64,000 bases of DNA from an uncultured Bacteroidia bacterium (GCA_902774295.1 CACYHP010000006.1:37536-101535); one strand, 5' to 3'; shown: positions 25,228 through 35,861, numbered from the stretch's first letter. Notes: generated by a model not told the origin, from the letters alone. Numbers and translations: made by a program.

Positions 25228-26334
25228 ATGAAAAAACTGCTTCTAATCTTATCATTATTTGCATCGTTAAGCCTTGAGGCTCAATTCGTTACAACATTTG
25301 CAAAAAACACTTCCGAAACACAAGAAGACGGCGTTTTCTATTATCTGCCAAGAAATGTTATCAGATTGGAGTTCACTATTGAGGAAACCGATTACTACAT
25401 CGGACCTTATGCCGAATTTGCAACAAAATTATTAGGAACGACAGATTATATCAAAGAAAATAAGTCGGTTTTCAATATTCAAGCTGTTGATATTCAAGCT
25501 GTTAATGATATCGATCCGAATGCGGTTTATTGTATTTCACCGGATGAAAAAAGCAAGGAACCGCTTCCAAATATCATCTTGAATAACGATGGAATCATTC
25601 TCGCTCTTGGTTACGACAATGTCAATCCAATCGATGTTGTAACTCGTAACTCATTTAATGACAATTATTTAGATGCAGAAAAGAAAGAGATTTCATTTGT
25701 CGAGATTCTTGATAATGAAGTGGAGTTGGACGATGACGATGATGAGGAAGAGGGTAGTAGCCACAAAAAAATCACCAAGGAAGACAAGGCTAAGGCTGCT
25801 TTGGAGAAGATTTCCAAGATCAGAGAAGCATATAGTGACCTTGTCTCCGGAGTCCAGGAAGTCGCCTACGGAAATACTTTGCCATACATGATTGACAATG
25901 TCAAAAGCCTTGAAAATGAATATGTTAGCTTGTTTAAAGGCAAGACCGTTAAGAGCACATATAAAAAGGTGATTTATTATGTGCCGGAAGAAAATCAGGT
26001 AAATGCTTCAGTATCAATAGCTAAGCTTTCAAGCACTGATGGCATTGTCGAGGTTGGCGGTAAAGGCGAAGCCATAAAGATCCAGTTCGACAGCAAAAAT
26101 TCTTTGGCTAACATCAATCCGATGAGTGATAATGCCAATAAAACCGGTCAGATTAACAAGGTTTTCTACAGAATTCCAGCTGTCACTGACGTAAAAATAC
26201 TTGTCGGAAACAAAGTCTTTGCCGAGAAATCGTTGACAATAAGCCAGTTTGGCATCATCAAGACTATGTCGGCAAAGAACAATAAGATTTTATTCAACCC
26301 GAATACAGGTCAAATCATATCAGTTTCACACTAA
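25228..26334 (+). CDS. DUF4831-family exported protein
   Basis: A 368-residue protein with a cleavable signal (MKKLLLILSLFASLSLEAQ). The body fits the DUF4831 family of Bacteroidota: VFYYLPRNVIRLEFTIEET, then GPYAEFATKLLGT near residue 75, and VIYYVPEENQVNASVSIAKLS in the second half. An acidic stretch (ELDDDDDEEEGSSHKK) divides the two halves. Function unknown; likely periplasmic or surface. It is two bases after the symporter stop, probably co-transcribed, and converges on the DUF3127 gene with a 4-base overlap. Confidence 0.82.
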   Translation: MKKLLLILSLFASLSLEAQFVTTFAKNTSETQEDGVFYYLPRNVIRLEFTIEETDYYIGPYAEFATKLLGTTDYIKENKSVFNIQAVDIQAVNDIDPNAVYCISPDEKSKEPLPNIILNNDGIILALGYDNVNPIDVVTRNSFNDNYLDAEKKEISFVEILDNEVELDDDDDEEEGSSHKKITKEDKAKAALEKISKIREAYSDLVSGVQEVAYGNTLPYMIDNVKSLENEYVSLFKGKTVKSTYKKVIYYVPEENQVNASVSIAKLSSTDGIVEVGGKGEAIKIQFDSKNSLANINPMSDNANKTGQINKVFYRIPAVTDVKILVGNKVFAEKSLTISQFGIIKTMSAKNNKILFNPNTGQIISVSH

Positions 26335-26720
26335 AACGGCAGGTCGTCACCGTTATCTGAGGCGAAATAATCCTCATTCATCGGTGGCAATGGCTGCTGA
26401 GGCATCTGTGGCGGCATCTGATTCATTGGCTGCACTGCAGGCTGTGCTGTAGGCTGGTCAATGTCCAAACGGAATGCCGTAACATCTGTATACCATTTGC
26501 CGTTAAATTCACGTGATTCTATGCGAATCTGAGCTTTGATAGTTTGTCCGACAAAGAAGCTGTTAGCGTCGTTAACACGCTCGTTCCAGCACATCAGACA
26601 AATCTTTTTAGGAAATTGCTCCAATGTCTCAATAATCAATTCCTGCTTTTTCCATGGACCGCGAGGAGAGTTTCCTTCGGTCAAAGTACCCAATTGTACA
26701 ACTTTTCCAACTATTTCCAT
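26331..26720 (-). CDS. DUF3127 OB-fold-like protein with SSB-type acidic C-terminal tip
   Basis: A 129-residue protein. The first 88 residues (VGKVVQLGTLTEGNSPRGPWKKQELIIET ... VGQTIKAQIRIESREFNGKWYTDVTAFRLD) fit DUF3127, predicted to have an OB-type beta barrel. A Pro/Gln/Met-rich linker follows, ending in NEDYFASDNGDDLPF. The last six residues resemble the DDDLPF tip by which single-stranded DNA-binding proteins recruit partners such as RecO, PriA or exonuclease I. The combination suggests an SSB-like role. DNA binding itself is not shown. Confidence 0.8.
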   Translation of the reverse strand: MEIVGKVVQLGTLTEGNSPRGPWKKQELIIETLEQFPKKICLMCWNERVNDANSFFVGQTIKAQIRIESREFNGKWYTDVTAFRLDIDQPTAQPAVQPMNQMPPQMPQQPLPPMNEDYFASDNGDDLPF

Positions 26721-26749
26721 TATGTTATGTTTTAATTATTTTCTCACTG

Positions 26750-26757
26750 CAAATTTA
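26750..26757 (-). promoter_or_regulatory. -7 box of the DUF3127 gene
   Basis: Minus-strand TAAATTTG, 30 bases upstream of the ATG at 26720. Confidence 0.45.
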
Positions 26758-26851
26758 TTAAAAAAATCTCAACGATTTTCATTTTTAACAATTTTTAACT
26801 TAACTTGCACAAATATGGTTTTTGTGTTAAAATTTGTTAAGATTTATTTCA

Positions 26852-26859
26852 TATTTTTG
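26852..26859 (+). promoter_or_regulatory. Orphan -7 box, possible small RNA promoter
   Basis: TATTTTTG on the plus strand with TTTG at 26833-26836 (15-base spacing, short). No plus-strand gene follows. Downstream text offers an ATACATTAT...ATAGTGTAT hairpin and then the GGTGGAG/CTCCACC stem. Weak evidence for a short transcript. Confidence 0.25.
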
Positions 26860-26905
26860 CAATCCCTTTTGCAAAATAATATACATTATGTTAAATAGTG
26901 TATTT

Positions 26906-26934
26906 AAAAAAAGGTGGAGCACTTACACTCCACC
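26906..26934 (-). terminator. Terminator of the gyrA-TPR transcript
   Basis: On the minus strand GGTGGAG, an 8-base loop, CTCCACC and seven T. It starts ten bases after the stop codon of the TPR gene. Confidence 0.88.
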
Positions 26935-26943
26935 ATTAGATTA

Positions 26944-28185
26944 TTAATCAAGTTCTTTAGCTTTATCCATCTGTTTCAGACGTGTATAAAGGGTCTTCAA
27001 AGCATGTTTCACAGCCTCGTCATTTGGAAGCAATTCATAAGCTTTCTCCATGTAAGGCAATGCTCTTTCGTTGTATGCTTTTGCATCAGCGGCTAACTTG
27101 TCTGTTGCATCAAGATATGCATTGAAATTTGCATACTGTGATGGATCTTTATCGTCAGCTTCTTTTGCAATTTCAGCAGCTTTGTTCATCAAAAGAACGC
27201 CGGCTCCGTAATATGCATCTGCGTAATTTGGATCTTCAGCGATAACCTTGCCATAATATTCAAGAGCTTTCTCAATATCGAAGATCTCTGAATCCATGTT
27301 GCTGTAGATGTTACCAAGGATGTAATAATACACTGGCTGTTCGGTGTATTTCACTGCCATAGCTTCGATCTGGTCAACGATTTCGCTTTCTCTGTGAAGT
27401 GTCAGATAAGTGTTGATCATATCGTTGATAATCTGCGGATTATCCGGATATTTCTCTCTTGCGATGTTAATCACTTCAATTGACTTTTCGCCTTCGCCGA
27501 GTTCTCTGTATGCGTTGATAAGACCTGAATAATTTGTCACATCCTCATAACCTTTGTCGATGAGTGATCTGAATGTTTCAGCTGCAACGTCGAATTTTCC
27601 GAGTTTAATTGCACATGTTGCGCAAGCCATCATAGCTGCATCGTCAACAGCACCGATTTTGCTTGCTGCCTCTGTTGCCTTCTGGAAATTGGCCATAGCG
27701 TCCTCATAGTTGCCGTTGTTGAAGCTGTCAACACCAAGCTGATAGTAAGTGTTGTCAATGCCTCTCACGTATGATGAGAGCTCTTCGCCCATCTGACGAT
27801 AATAGTTCTCGTCGATCTGCTGGATCTTCTCAATAGCTGACAAAACCTTATCGTATGAGTCAGGATCGATGTCTACAAACTCAGGATATGCACCGATTTT
27901 ATAGTAAATAACTGCATAATAGTGCCAGGTCTTTGCCTGATTCATTGTTGATTCGTGCACTGATGCTGCGTCGATAGCCTCTTTTGCCTTTGTGATGGTA
28001 ATCTTAGCATTCTGCATCTGCTTTGCAGCTTTCTCAGTCTTGTGCTGAGTCTTCAAAGCTTCTGCCTGGTCAATAAACTGCTGTGCTTCCTTCTGCTTTG
28101 CAAAAGCGTTCTGCACCTGCATGTTTTGAGCGATAGCGAACTGTCCTAAAATTGCTAAAGCTAAAGTTAACAATACTTTCTTCAT
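26944..28185 (-). CDS. Exported TPR-repeat protein
   Basis: A 413-residue protein with a signal peptide (MKKVLLTLALAILGQFAIAQ), an N-terminal helical region rich in Gln/Lys/Ala (about 21-75, possible coiled coil), and then a chain of tetratricopeptide repeats from about 145 to 405. Examples are YQLGVDSFNNGNYEDAMANFQKATEAA, ALEYYGKVIAEDPNYADAYYGAGVLL and ALPYMEKAYELLPNDEAVKHAL. TPR arrays bind partner proteins; location should be periplasmic. It lies 19 bases downstream of gyrA, so it is probably read through from the gyrase promoter. Confidence 0.85.
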   Translation of the reverse strand: MKKVLLTLALAILGQFAIAQNMQVQNAFAKQKEAQQFIDQAEALKTQHKTEKAAKQMQNAKITITKAKEAIDAASVHESTMNQAKTWHYYAVIYYKIGAYPEFVDIDPDSYDKVLSAIEKIQQIDENYYRQMGEELSSYVRGIDNTYYQLGVDSFNNGNYEDAMANFQKATEAASKIGAVDDAAMMACATCAIKLGKFDVAAETFRSLIDKGYEDVTNYSGLINAYRELGEGEKSIEVINIAREKYPDNPQIINDMINTYLTLHRESEIVDQIEAMAVKYTEQPVYYYILGNIYSNMDSEIFDIEKALEYYGKVIAEDPNYADAYYGAGVLLMNKAAEIAKEADDKDPSQYANFNAYLDATDKLAADAKAYNERALPYMEKAYELLPNDEAVKHALKTLYTRLKQMDKAKELD

Positions 28186-28204
28186 TTTATTCTAAATTTA
28201 AAAG

Positions 28205-30766
28205 TTAAACTTCTTGTTGATTTTCTGTATTAACGTTGTCTGCACCTTCATTATTGTCCGAAGTCTCAGCATTTTCAACGTTTTCCGCATTTTCGTCAAA
28301 TTCTTCTTCCTCTTCGATGTCTTCAGCCTTGACTTTTGTCACAGCTGCGATTTCGTCGTTGTCGCGGAGGTTGATGAGGCGCACACCCTGTGTTGCACGA
28401 CCCATAACTCTCAGAGTATCAACGGCTATACGGATGAGGATACCTGACTTGTTGATAATCATGAGGTCATCGCCATCGACCACGTCTTTGATAGCCACCA
28501 GCTGACCGGTCTTTTCGGTGATGTTCATGGTCTTGACACCCTTACCACCTCTATTGGTGATGCGGTATTCCTCAAGGTCTGAACGTTTTCCGTAGCCCTT
28601 TTCAGAAACCACGAGCACGTTGGTCTGCGGATCGTCGATGCAGATCATGCCGACAACTTCATCGTTTTCGTCGTCAACGGTGATAGCGCGCACACCTGAT
28701 GCCGTTCTACCCATCGGACGCACTGTCTTCTCTGGGAATCTGATAGCCCTACCCGACTTCAGTGCGATCAAGATCTCGCTGTTGCCGCTGGTCATCTTAG
28801 CTTCAAGCAGCTCGTCGCCTTCGCGGATACCGAGAGCGATGATACCTGTTGCACGTGGACGTGAGTAAGCCTCCATCGTAGTCTTCTTGATGATACCCTT
28901 CTTCGTGATGAGTGTCAGATAATGACTCTCACAGAATTCAGGTGTCATATTAGTCAAGTTGATGTAAGCTTTGACGTTGTCGTCCGGCTCCAGATGGATG
29001 AGGTTCTGGATAGCTCTACCCTTGCTTGCCTTAGTACCTTCTGGGATTTCGAACACGCGGAGCCAGTAGCATCTGCCCTTCTCTGTGAAGAACAGCATGT
29101 AGTTGTGGTTCGTCGCCACGAAGATCTGTTCGATGAAGTCTTCGTCGCGTGCGTCAGAGCCTTTCGAGCCCTTGCCTCCCCTACTCTGGCGGCGGTATTC
29201 CGTCAGGTTGGTACGTTTAATATAATTAAGGTGTGAGATTGTCACAACCACTGCGTCGTCAGCGATGATGTCTTCCATCTTGAAGTCTTCAGCTGTGCGC
29301 TCGATGGTGCTCTTTCTCTCGTCACCGTATTTCTCTTTGACGTAAAGCAGTTCCTTCTTGATGATGTCGAACTGCATTGCAGGACTTGCGAGCACTTCTT
29401 TGAGATGAGCGATGAGTTTGTGAAGCTCTTCGAGTTCATCCATAATCTTCTTGATTTCGAGACCTGCCAACTGACCTAAGCGGTATGCCACGATTGCGGC
29501 TGCCTGTGGGTCATCGAAACCGTACTGGTCCATCAAAGCCTGCTTTGCTTCCTGTGAGCCGCCCTTGCAAGCACGGATTGTAGCGATGATCTGGTCGACG
29601 ATGTCGATAGCGCGTGCGAGACCTTCCAAGATATGAGCGCGTTTCTCGGCTTCACGAAGGTCGTGCTGTGTACGGCGTACGACGCACTGATGACGGTGCT
29701 CGACATAATACTGAATCAACTGCTTGAGATTCAGTGTGTGAGGACGACCGTTCACCAAGCACACGTTGTTCACGCTGAATGAACTCTGCAATCCTGTCAT
29801 CTGGAACAATTTGTTCAACACAACGCTTGACACGGCATCACGTTTCAGGTCGTAAACTATGCGGAGACCGTTACGGTCGGATTCGTCGCGAATATCAGCG
29901 ATGCCGTCGATTTTCTTTTCAGAGATAAGGTCGGCGGTACGCTTGATCATATCGGCCTTGTTTGTGAGATAAGGCACTGATGTGGCGATGATTCTCTCGT
30001 GGCCGTTATGTTCCTCAATAGTAGTATTTGCACGCAAAACGATACGTCCGCGACCAGTCTCGAAAGCGTCTTTCACGCCCTCGTAGCCGTAGATGATGCC
30101 GCCTGTCGGGAAATCAGGAGCCTTGATGTACTCCATCAACTCGCTGACGGTGATGTCGTTATTGTCGATATAAGCTATGATTCCGTCGACGACCTCGCTG
30201 AGGTTGTGAGGTGGCATGTTGGTTGCCATACCGACGGCGATACCGCTTGCTCCGTTGACCAAAAGGTTCGGGATGAGTGACGGCAGCACGGTAGGTTCCC
30301 TCTCGGAATCATCGTAGTTGTTCATGAAATCGACAGTATCCTTGTCGAGGTCGGCAAGCATTTCTTCCGCTATCTTTCTCAGACGAGCCTCGGTGTAACG
30401 CATTGCCGCCGGTGGGTCAGCGTCCATTGAGCCGAAGTTACCCTGACCGTCAACGAGAGGATAACGCATGCTCCAATCCTGCGCCATACGCACCATAGCG
30501 TCGTAAACCGACGAGTCGCCATGCGGGTGATACTTACCCAAAACTTCGCCCACCACCTTAGCTGACTTCTTATACGGGCGGTTCGAGAGAACGCCCATAT
30601 CCATCATTCCGTAAAGGATACGGCGGTGAACAGGTTTCAAACCGTCTCTAACATCAGGCAATGCACGCGCCACGATGACTGACATCGAATAATCGATGTA
30701 ACTCGATTTCATGTGGTCCTCAATGCCAATAGGGACTATTCTTTCGCCTTCAAATTGTTCTTCCAT
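28205..30766 (-). CDS. gyrA: DNA gyrase subunit A
   Basis: An 853-residue GyrA. The catalytic tyrosine is Y124 ([10 protein letters not shown]). The quinolone pocket reads [17 protein letters not shown] with S85 and D89, equivalent to wild-type Ser83 and Asp87 of E. coli, so no classical resistance substitution is present. The C-terminal beta-pinwheel repeats and GyrA box region ([10 protein letters not shown]) that wrap DNA are present. The tail of about 45 residues is very acidic ([17 protein letters not shown]), as in many GyrA tails. Introduces negative supercoils with GyrB, which is encoded elsewhere. Confidence 0.98.
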   Translation of the reverse strand: MEEQFEGERIVPIGIEDHMKSSYIDYSMSVIVARALPDVRDGLKPVHRRILYGMMDMGVLSNRPYKKSAKVVGEVLGKYHPHGDSSVYDAMVRMAQDWSMRYPLVDGQGNFGSMDADPPAAMRYTEARLRKIAEEMLADLDKDTVDFMNNYDDSEREPTVLPSLIPNLLVNGASGIAVGMATNMPPHNLSEVVDGIIAYIDNNDITVSELMEYIKAPDFPTGGIIYGYEGVKDAFETGRGRIVLRANTTIEEHNGHERIIATSVPYLTNKADMIKRTADLISEKKIDGIADIRDESDRNGLRIVYDLKRDAVSSVVLNKLFQMTGLQSSFSVNNVCLVNGRPHTLNLKQLIQYYVEHRHQCVVRRTQHDLREAEKRAHILEGLARAIDIVDQIIATIRACKGGSQEAKQALMDQYGFDDPQAAAIVAYRLGQLAGLEIKKIMDELEELHKLIAHLKEVLASPAMQFDIIKKELLYVKEKYGDERKSTIERTAEDFKMEDIIADDAVVVTISHLNYIKRTNLTEYRRQSRGGKGSKGSDARDEDFIEQIFVATNHNYMLFFTEKGRCYWLRVFEIPEGTKASKGRAIQNLIHLEPDDNVKAYINLTNMTPEFCESHYLTLITKKGIIKKTTMEAYSRPRATGIIALGIREGDELLEAKMTSGNSEILIALKSGRAIRFPEKTVRPMGRTASGVRAITVDDENDEVVGMICIDDPQTNVLVVSEKGYGKRSDLEEYRITNRGGKGVKTMNITEKTGQLVAIKDVVDGDDLMIINKSGILIRIAVDTLRVMGRATQGVRLINLRDNDEIAAVTKVKAEDIEEEEEFDENAENVENAETSDNNEGADNVNTENQQEV

Positions 30767-30807
30767 TTATCTTTCTTTTAATTTTAAAAATCCTTAAAAA
30801 TAGCTTA

Positions 30808-30841
30808 CAAAAATACGGAATTTTTTTGAACGAAAAACAAA
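30808..30841 (-). promoter_or_regulatory. Promoter of gyrA
   Basis: Minus-strand TTTG (complement of 30838-30841), 22 bases, TATTTTTG (complement of 30808-30815). The ATG is 41 bases further. It shares the 177-base divergent gap with the clpC promoter. Confidence 0.6.
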
Positions 30842-30915
30842 ATTTATTTAATATTTTTTAACATTAAATTAACAAAATTCATGCCAAAAATGACGCATAT
30901 AAGGAATTTTATTTG

Positions 30916-30923
30916 TATTTTTG
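30916..30923 (+). promoter_or_regulatory. -7 box of clpC
   Basis: TATTTTTG, 21 bases before the clpC ATG. No CIRCE inverted repeat or other heat-shock operator was noticed in the gap. Confidence 0.5.
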
Positions 30924-30943
30924 CAGTTTGAAATTTTTATAAG

Positions 30944-33496
30944 ATGGATCAGAAATTTTCACCCAGGGTTCAAGATATTATGCAGCACAGTCGCGAGGAA
31001 GCTGTGAAGATGGGCAATGCGTACATCGGATTGGAGCATATTTTCCTTGGAATTGCGGACGACACAGACAGTAATGCGGTGCAGATTTTGAAGAACTTAG
31101 AGCTTGATATTGAAGCGTTTAGGCAGAAACTGGAGGCATCGATAAAGACTAATAACACCGTTTTAGGCAACACCGACAACCTGCCTCTCACCAAACAGGC
31201 CGAACGCGCGCTGAAGTTCACATATATCGTGGCGAAAGACTTCAACAGCGAACAAGTGGCATCGGAACATCTCATGCTCGCAATTCTTCACGACGACAAT
31301 AATATCGTGTCGCAACGTCTTGAATACGAAGGGATTACGTTTAACAAATACAAGAAGGAAGTGGAGAAATTGACACCTAACTACCCGATAAAGAACAACG
31401 AAGACATAGTTGAGCAGCCTCAAAACGTGTTTCAGGATGAGGACGAAGAAGATGAGGCTCCTACTCAAACCACTGATAAACAGCAGAATAAGAAAAGCAA
31501 GTCAGGGACACCGGTGCTCGACAGCTTCGGCCGTGATTTGACGAAAGCTGCTGAAGAAGGCCGCCTCGACCCTATCGTCGGACGTGAGAAAGAGCTGGAG
31601 AGAATAGCTCAGATCCTCAGCCGCCGCAAGAAAAACAATCCTATTCTCATCGGCGAGCCTGGCGTGGGTAAATCGGCAATAGCGGAAGGTCTTGCACAAC
31701 GTATTGTGGAACATAAGGTTTCACGCACGTTGTACAACAAACGAATCATCGTGTTAGACCTCGGCTCAGTGGTCGCAGGAACGAAGTACAGAGGCCAGTT
31801 TGAGGAACGTATGAAGAGCATCCTCAACGAGTTAGTGAAGAATCCTGACATCATCATCTTCATCGATGAGATTCACAATATCGTGGGTGCAGGCAACGCC
31901 AACGGCTCTCTCGACGCCTCGAATATGTTCAAACCGGCATTGGCACGCGGCGAGCTGCAGTGCATCGGCGCAACGACATTGGACGAATACCGCCAATATA
32001 TCGAAAAAGACGGAGCTTTGGAACGCCGTTTCCAGAAAATACTGGTAGAACCGACGACTCCGGAAGAGACCGTACAGATTTTGAACAACATAAAGAGCAG
32101 ATACGAAGACCATCATCTCGTGAGCTATTCACAAGATGCCATCGAGGCCTGCGTGAAGCTCACAAACCGCTATATCTCCGACCGTCATCTGCCGGATAAG
32201 GCTATCGACGCATTGGACGAAGCCGGCGCAAGAGTGCATATCGGCAACGTCCATGTCCCGAATGAGATCGTCGAGATGGAGAAACAAGTCGAAGAGATCC
32301 GTCAGCAGAAGAAACTCGCTATCAAAGAACAGCGTTTTGAAGACGCCGGCAAATACCGTGACGAGGAAAAATCGCTGGTCGAGAAGCTCGAAAACGCCAA
32401 GAAAGCTTGGGACAACGAGACAAACAGCCATCGTGAGACCGTCACCGAACAGAACGTCGCTGAAGTCGTGGCAATGATGACAGGCGTACCGGTGCAGCGT
32501 ATCGCACAGAACGAAGGTGACCGCCTGATGAGCATGGAATCAGAGCTCGCCGGCACCGTCATCGGTCAGGATGAGGCCATTAAGAACGTGGTGAAAGCCA
32601 TCAGACGTAACAGAGCAGGTTTGAAAGACCCTAACAGACCTATCGGAAGCTTCATCTTCCTCGGTCCTACAGGCGTCGGAAAGACATATCTGGCAAAGGT
32701 TCTCGCGAAGTATCTCTTTGACTCTGAAGATGCTTTGATTCGTATCGACATGAGCGAATACATGGAGAAATTCGCTGTTTCGCGTCTCGTCGGAGCGCCT
32801 CCAGGATACGTCGGATACGAAGAAGGCGGCCAGCTGACAGAGAAAGTCCGCAGAAAACCCTACTCTATCGTGCTTTTGGACGAGATCGAGAAGGCGCATC
32901 CGGATGTGTTCCATCTGCTTCTGCAGGTGTTGGACGACGGTCAGCTCACCGATTCTCTTGGCAGAAAAGTCGATTTCAAGAATACCATCATCATCATGAC
33001 GTCGAATATTGGTTCACGTCAGTTGAAGGACTTCGGACAAGGCGTAGGATTTGGCACACAGGCGAAGAAAGATTCGAAAGACAAATATTCACGTGCTGTG
33101 ATAGAAAACGCTTTAAAACGCTCGTTTGCCCCCGAATTCCTTAACAGAATCGACGAGGTGGTGATTTTCGAGTCGCTGAACAAGGAAAACATCAACCAAA
33201 TCATCGACATCGAGCTGAAGAAGGTGTTCGAGCGCATCAGAGAGATGGGCTACGAGCCGGAACTCACAGAAAAAGCACGCAATTACATCGTCGAAAAAGG
33301 CTGGGACGAGCAATACGGAGCACGTCCGCTGAAACGCTCTATCCAGAAATATGTGGAAGATGTTTTGGCAGAGGAAATCATCAAATCGAACCCGGCAAAA
33401 GGCAGCAAAATCGTTATTGATTACGATGCCGAAAAAGATGATATGACCGTAGAGACGCACGGTCGTGCGTCTCTACAATCGATTGAAAATCAATGA
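30944..33496 (+). CDS. clpC: ATP-dependent Clp protease ATP-binding subunit ClpC
   Basis: An 850-residue Hsp100 unfoldase. The N-terminal Clp-N double repeat (1-145) is followed by an acidic/Gln linker. AAA domain 1 has GEPGVGKS at 237-244, a UVR motif lies in the middle domain ([23 protein letters not shown]), and AAA domain 2 has GPTGVGKT at about 572-579. It unfolds proteins and feeds ClpP. The extreme C-terminus after about residue 833 is translated from a perfect 12-bp inverted repeat (33449-33476), so the final residues ([13 protein letters not shown]) look like an accidental extension. The stop overlaps the start of cca by four bases. Confidence 0.95.
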   Translation: MDQKFSPRVQDIMQHSREEAVKMGNAYIGLEHIFLGIADDTDSNAVQILKNLELDIEAFRQKLEASIKTNNTVLGNTDNLPLTKQAERALKFTYIVAKDFNSEQVASEHLMLAILHDDNNIVSQRLEYEGITFNKYKKEVEKLTPNYPIKNNEDIVEQPQNVFQDEDEEDEAPTQTTDKQQNKKSKSGTPVLDSFGRDLTKAAEEGRLDPIVGREKELERIAQILSRRKKNNPILIGEPGVGKSAIAEGLAQRIVEHKVSRTLYNKRIIVLDLGSVVAGTKYRGQFEERMKSILNELVKNPDIIIFIDEIHNIVGAGNANGSLDASNMFKPALARGELQCIGATTLDEYRQYIEKDGALERRFQKILVEPTTPEETVQILNNIKSRYEDHHLVSYSQDAIEACVKLTNRYISDRHLPDKAIDALDEAGARVHIGNVHVPNEIVEMEKQVEEIRQQKKLAIKEQRFEDAGKYRDEEKSLVEKLENAKKAWDNETNSHRETVTEQNVAEVVAMMTGVPVQRIAQNEGDRLMSMESELAGTVIGQDEAIKNVVKAIRRNRAGLKDPNRPIGSFIFLGPTGVGKTYLAKVLAKYLFDSEDALIRIDMSEYMEKFAVSRLVGAPPGYVGYEEGGQLTEKVRRKPYSIVLLDEIEKAHPDVFHLLLQVLDDGQLTDSLGRKVDFKNTIIIMTSNIGSRQLKDFGQGVGFGTQAKKDSKDKYSRAVIENALKRSFAPEFLNRIDEVVIFESLNKENINQIIDIELKKVFERIREMGYEPELTEKARNYIVEKGWDEQYGARPLKRSIQKYVEDVLAEEIIKSNPAKGSKIVIDYDAEKDDMTVETHGRASLQSIENQ
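33449..33476. repeat. Perfect hairpin repeat inside the 3' end of clpC
   Basis: GTAGAGACGCAC (33449-33460) and GTGCGTCTCTAC (33465-33476) with a GGTC loop. It is in frame and coding. A diverged relative of the same GTAGAGACG motif follows etfA (19966-19990). Confidence 0.9.
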
Positions 33497-34959
33497 ATCT
33501 GAAGGATAAGATAGATAATAAGTTTTTCAAGGTAATCACAGCTGCGTCGCGCGAGTTGGGTTACGATTCCTACATCGTGGGCGGCTACGTCCGTGATCTG
33601 TTGCTACATCGTCAATCCAATGATATTGATGTAGTTACGGTCGGCAGCGGTATCGAATTGGCCAAGAAAACCGCTGAACTGTTGCCTGGCAAAAAACACG
33701 TGAAATATTACGGTCGTTTCGGTACAGCGATGATCAACGTGGCTGGTCACGAAATTGAGTTTGTGGGCGCCAGAAAAGAGTCGTATACGGCTGACAGTCG
33801 CAAGCCTACCTGCGAAAACGGCACCTTGGAAGACGACCAGAACCGCCGTGATTTCACCATCAACGCGATGGCTATCTCATTGAATGAGAAAGACTTCGGC
33901 GAGCTGGTCGACCCGTTTAATGGCGTTCAAGACCTTGAAGATAAGATTATCCGCACACCTTTAGACCCCGACATCACCTATTCCGACGACCCATTACGCA
34001 TGATGCGCGCCATCAGATTTGCCACTCAGTTGCATTTCATGATTGAGGCCGAGTCATTCGAAGCTATTCGTCGTAACGCCCAGAGAATCAAGATAATATC
34101 GATGGAACGCGTCACCGAGGAGATGAACAAAATCATCATGTCGAGTGTGCCGAGCATCGGTTTCAAACTGTTAGACAAAAGCGGTCTGTTACCTTTGATT
34201 TTCCCGCAGATGGCGGCGTTGAAAGGCGTTGAGATTCAGGAAGGCAAAGGACATAAAGACAACTTTTATCATACCTTGGAAGTGCTTGATAATGTAGCGA
34301 ATAGCGGTGGCGACTTGTGGCTCCGCTGGGCTGCTATCCTGCACGACATAGCCAAACCGCTGACCAAGAAATTCGAGAAGGAATTAGGCTGGACGTTCCA
34401 CGGACACGAGGTGAAAGGCTCGAAGATGGTGCATAAGATCTTCGCCAACTTCAAGCTGCCGCTGAACGAGAAGATGAATTATGTGGAGAAGCTTGTTTAC
34501 CTCCACCTCCGCCCTATCGTGCTGGCTCAGGACATCGTAACTGATTCAGCAGTAAGGCGTTTGCTCTTCGACGCAGGCGACGACATCGACGATCTGATGA
34601 CACTTTGCGATGCCGATATCACATCGAAAAATGAGGAAAAGAAAGCACGTTTCCACAACAATTTCCAGATTGTAAGAAAGAAGTTGAAGGAAATCGAGGC
34701 GAAAGACCATCTGCGCAACTGGCAGCCGCCTGTCGACGGCACCGTCATCATGAAAACCTTTGGAATTCCTGAGTGTCGCGACGTTGGCGTGATAAAAACA
34801 GCCATCCGCGAGGCCATCTTGGACGGCGTTATCGGCAACAACTTCGAGGAAGCTTATCAGTTTATGAAAACTGAAGGCGAAAAACTCGGTCTGAAGGTTG
34901 TTTGCGAGGTCACAGAGCCTGTGGAAGTAAAGTCAAACGGACCGGTTCCGGTAAAATAA
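33493..34959 (+). CDS. cca: CCA-adding tRNA nucleotidyltransferase with HD domain
   Basis: A 488-residue class II nucleotidyltransferase. The active site is YIVGGYVRDLLLHRQSNDIDVV (GG, RD and the DxD pair), with RRDFTINAMA and PLRMMRAIRFATQ downstream. An HD phosphohydrolase domain follows (RWAAILHDIAKP). It adds or repairs the 3' CCA of tRNAs. The ATG overlaps the clpC stop (ATGA at 33493-33496). The last 16 residues (VTEPVEVKSNGPVPVK) look like a low-complexity extension beyond the usual end. Confidence 0.93.
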   Translation: MNLKDKIDNKFFKVITAASRELGYDSYIVGGYVRDLLLHRQSNDIDVVTVGSGIELAKKTAELLPGKKHVKYYGRFGTAMINVAGHEIEFVGARKESYTADSRKPTCENGTLEDDQNRRDFTINAMAISLNEKDFGELVDPFNGVQDLEDKIIRTPLDPDITYSDDPLRMMRAIRFATQLHFMIEAESFEAIRRNAQRIKIISMERVTEEMNKIIMSSVPSIGFKLLDKSGLLPLIFPQMAALKGVEIQEGKGHKDNFYHTLEVLDNVANSGGDLWLRWAAILHDIAKPLTKKFEKELGWTFHGHEVKGSKMVHKIFANFKLPLNEKMNYVEKLVYLHLRPIVLAQDIVTDSAVRRLLFDAGDDIDDLMTLCDADITSKNEEKKARFHNNFQIVRKKLKEIEAKDHLRNWQPPVDGTVIMKTFGIPECRDVGVIKTAIREAILDGVIGNNFEEAYQFMKTEGEKLGLKVVCEVTEPVEVKSNGPVPVK

Positions 34960-34967
34960 TTCACGTT

Positions 34968-35861
34968 TTGGAAGGCAAGCATCTCATAGTATTGGCGGGG
35001 CCCACCGCATCGGGAAAAACGGCGACCGCGATAAAGCTCGCGAAGGCTTTTGATGCTGAAATTATATCCGCCGACAGCCGTCAGTTTTACAAAGAATTAT
35101 CGATTGGAACAGCCGCTCCGACAGCTGAGGAATTGGCCCAAGTGAAGCATCATTTTGTTCATAATCTGAGTATTGAAGACAAATACGACGTGGCTGATTA
35201 TGAAAGAGATGTATTAGAATTCTTAAAGCAATACTTTAAGACTAAAAATGTCGCCATCATGACCGGTGGCTCGGGGCTTTTTATCGATGCAGTGTGTAAC
35301 GGATTGGATGAGATGCCTGATATTTCCGAAGAGGTGCGCGACAGGGTTTCCAAGATGCTTAAGACAGATGGCATTGAGGCTTTGCAAAAAGAAGTCGAGA
35401 GGGTTGACAACGAATATTTTCGGGTCGTCGACAAGCAGAATCCGCGTCGTCTGCAGCGCGCTTTGGAGGTTTATTATCAAACTGGCAGACCCTACTCCGC
35501 TTTCAGGCAGAGAAATGTCGCAAAACGCGATTTTGAGATTACAAAGTTAGCCATACTTTGGGACAGAGACAAGCTCATCGAGAGGATTAACCAGCGCGTC
35601 GACATGATGATGCAGCAAGGTTTGCTTGATGAGGTGAAGTCGGTGTATCAGAAACGTTACCTAAACTCTTTAAACACAGTAGGTTACAAAGAATTGTTCG
35701 ATTATCTCGACGAGAAATGCACCTTGGAACAGGCTGTTGATCAGATTAAAATTAACACGCGCCAATATGCCAAACGGCAGATGACGTGGCTGCGAAAGGA
35801 CAATGATTATCAATGGTTTACCATTGATGAAGTGGAAATTATTATTGAAAATTTGATGTAG
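34968..35861 (+). CDS. miaA: tRNA dimethylallyltransferase
   Basis: A 297-residue MiaA. It opens with LIVLAGPTASGKTATAIKLA (P-loop), followed by ISADSRQFYKELSIGTAAP, GGSGLFIDAV, QNPRRLQRALEVYYQTGRP and TRQYAKRQMTWLR. It transfers a dimethylallyl group to N6 of A37 in tRNAs reading UNN codons. No ATG fits the family N-terminus. The TTG at 34968, eight bases after the cca stop, gives MEGKHLIVLAGPTASGKT and is the most likely start; an upstream TTG at 34902 overlaps cca. The stop codon TAG lies inside a hairpin repeat (35858-35885). Confidence 0.9.
   Translation: MEGKHLIVLAGPTASGKTATAIKLAKAFDAEIISADSRQFYKELSIGTAAPTAEELAQVKHHFVHNLSIEDKYDVADYERDVLEFLKQYFKTKNVAIMTGGSGLFIDAVCNGLDEMPDISEEVRDRVSKMLKTDGIEALQKEVERVDNEYFRVVDKQNPRRLQRALEVYYQTGRPYSAFRQRNVAKRDFEITKLAILWDRDKLIERINQRVDMMMQQGLLDEVKSVYQKRYLNSLNTVGYKELFDYLDEKCTLEQAVDQIKINTRQYAKRQMTWLRKDNDYQWFTIDEVEIIIENLM

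Noticed and set aside
28205..30766. Quinolone-resistance mutation in gyrA
   Set aside because: The pocket reads [10 protein letters not shown] with the Ser and Asp of susceptible enzymes.
31866..32199. Several overlapping antisense ORFs inside clpC and other long genes
   Set aside because: They are shadows of GC-rich codons in conserved genes and show no family resemblance.
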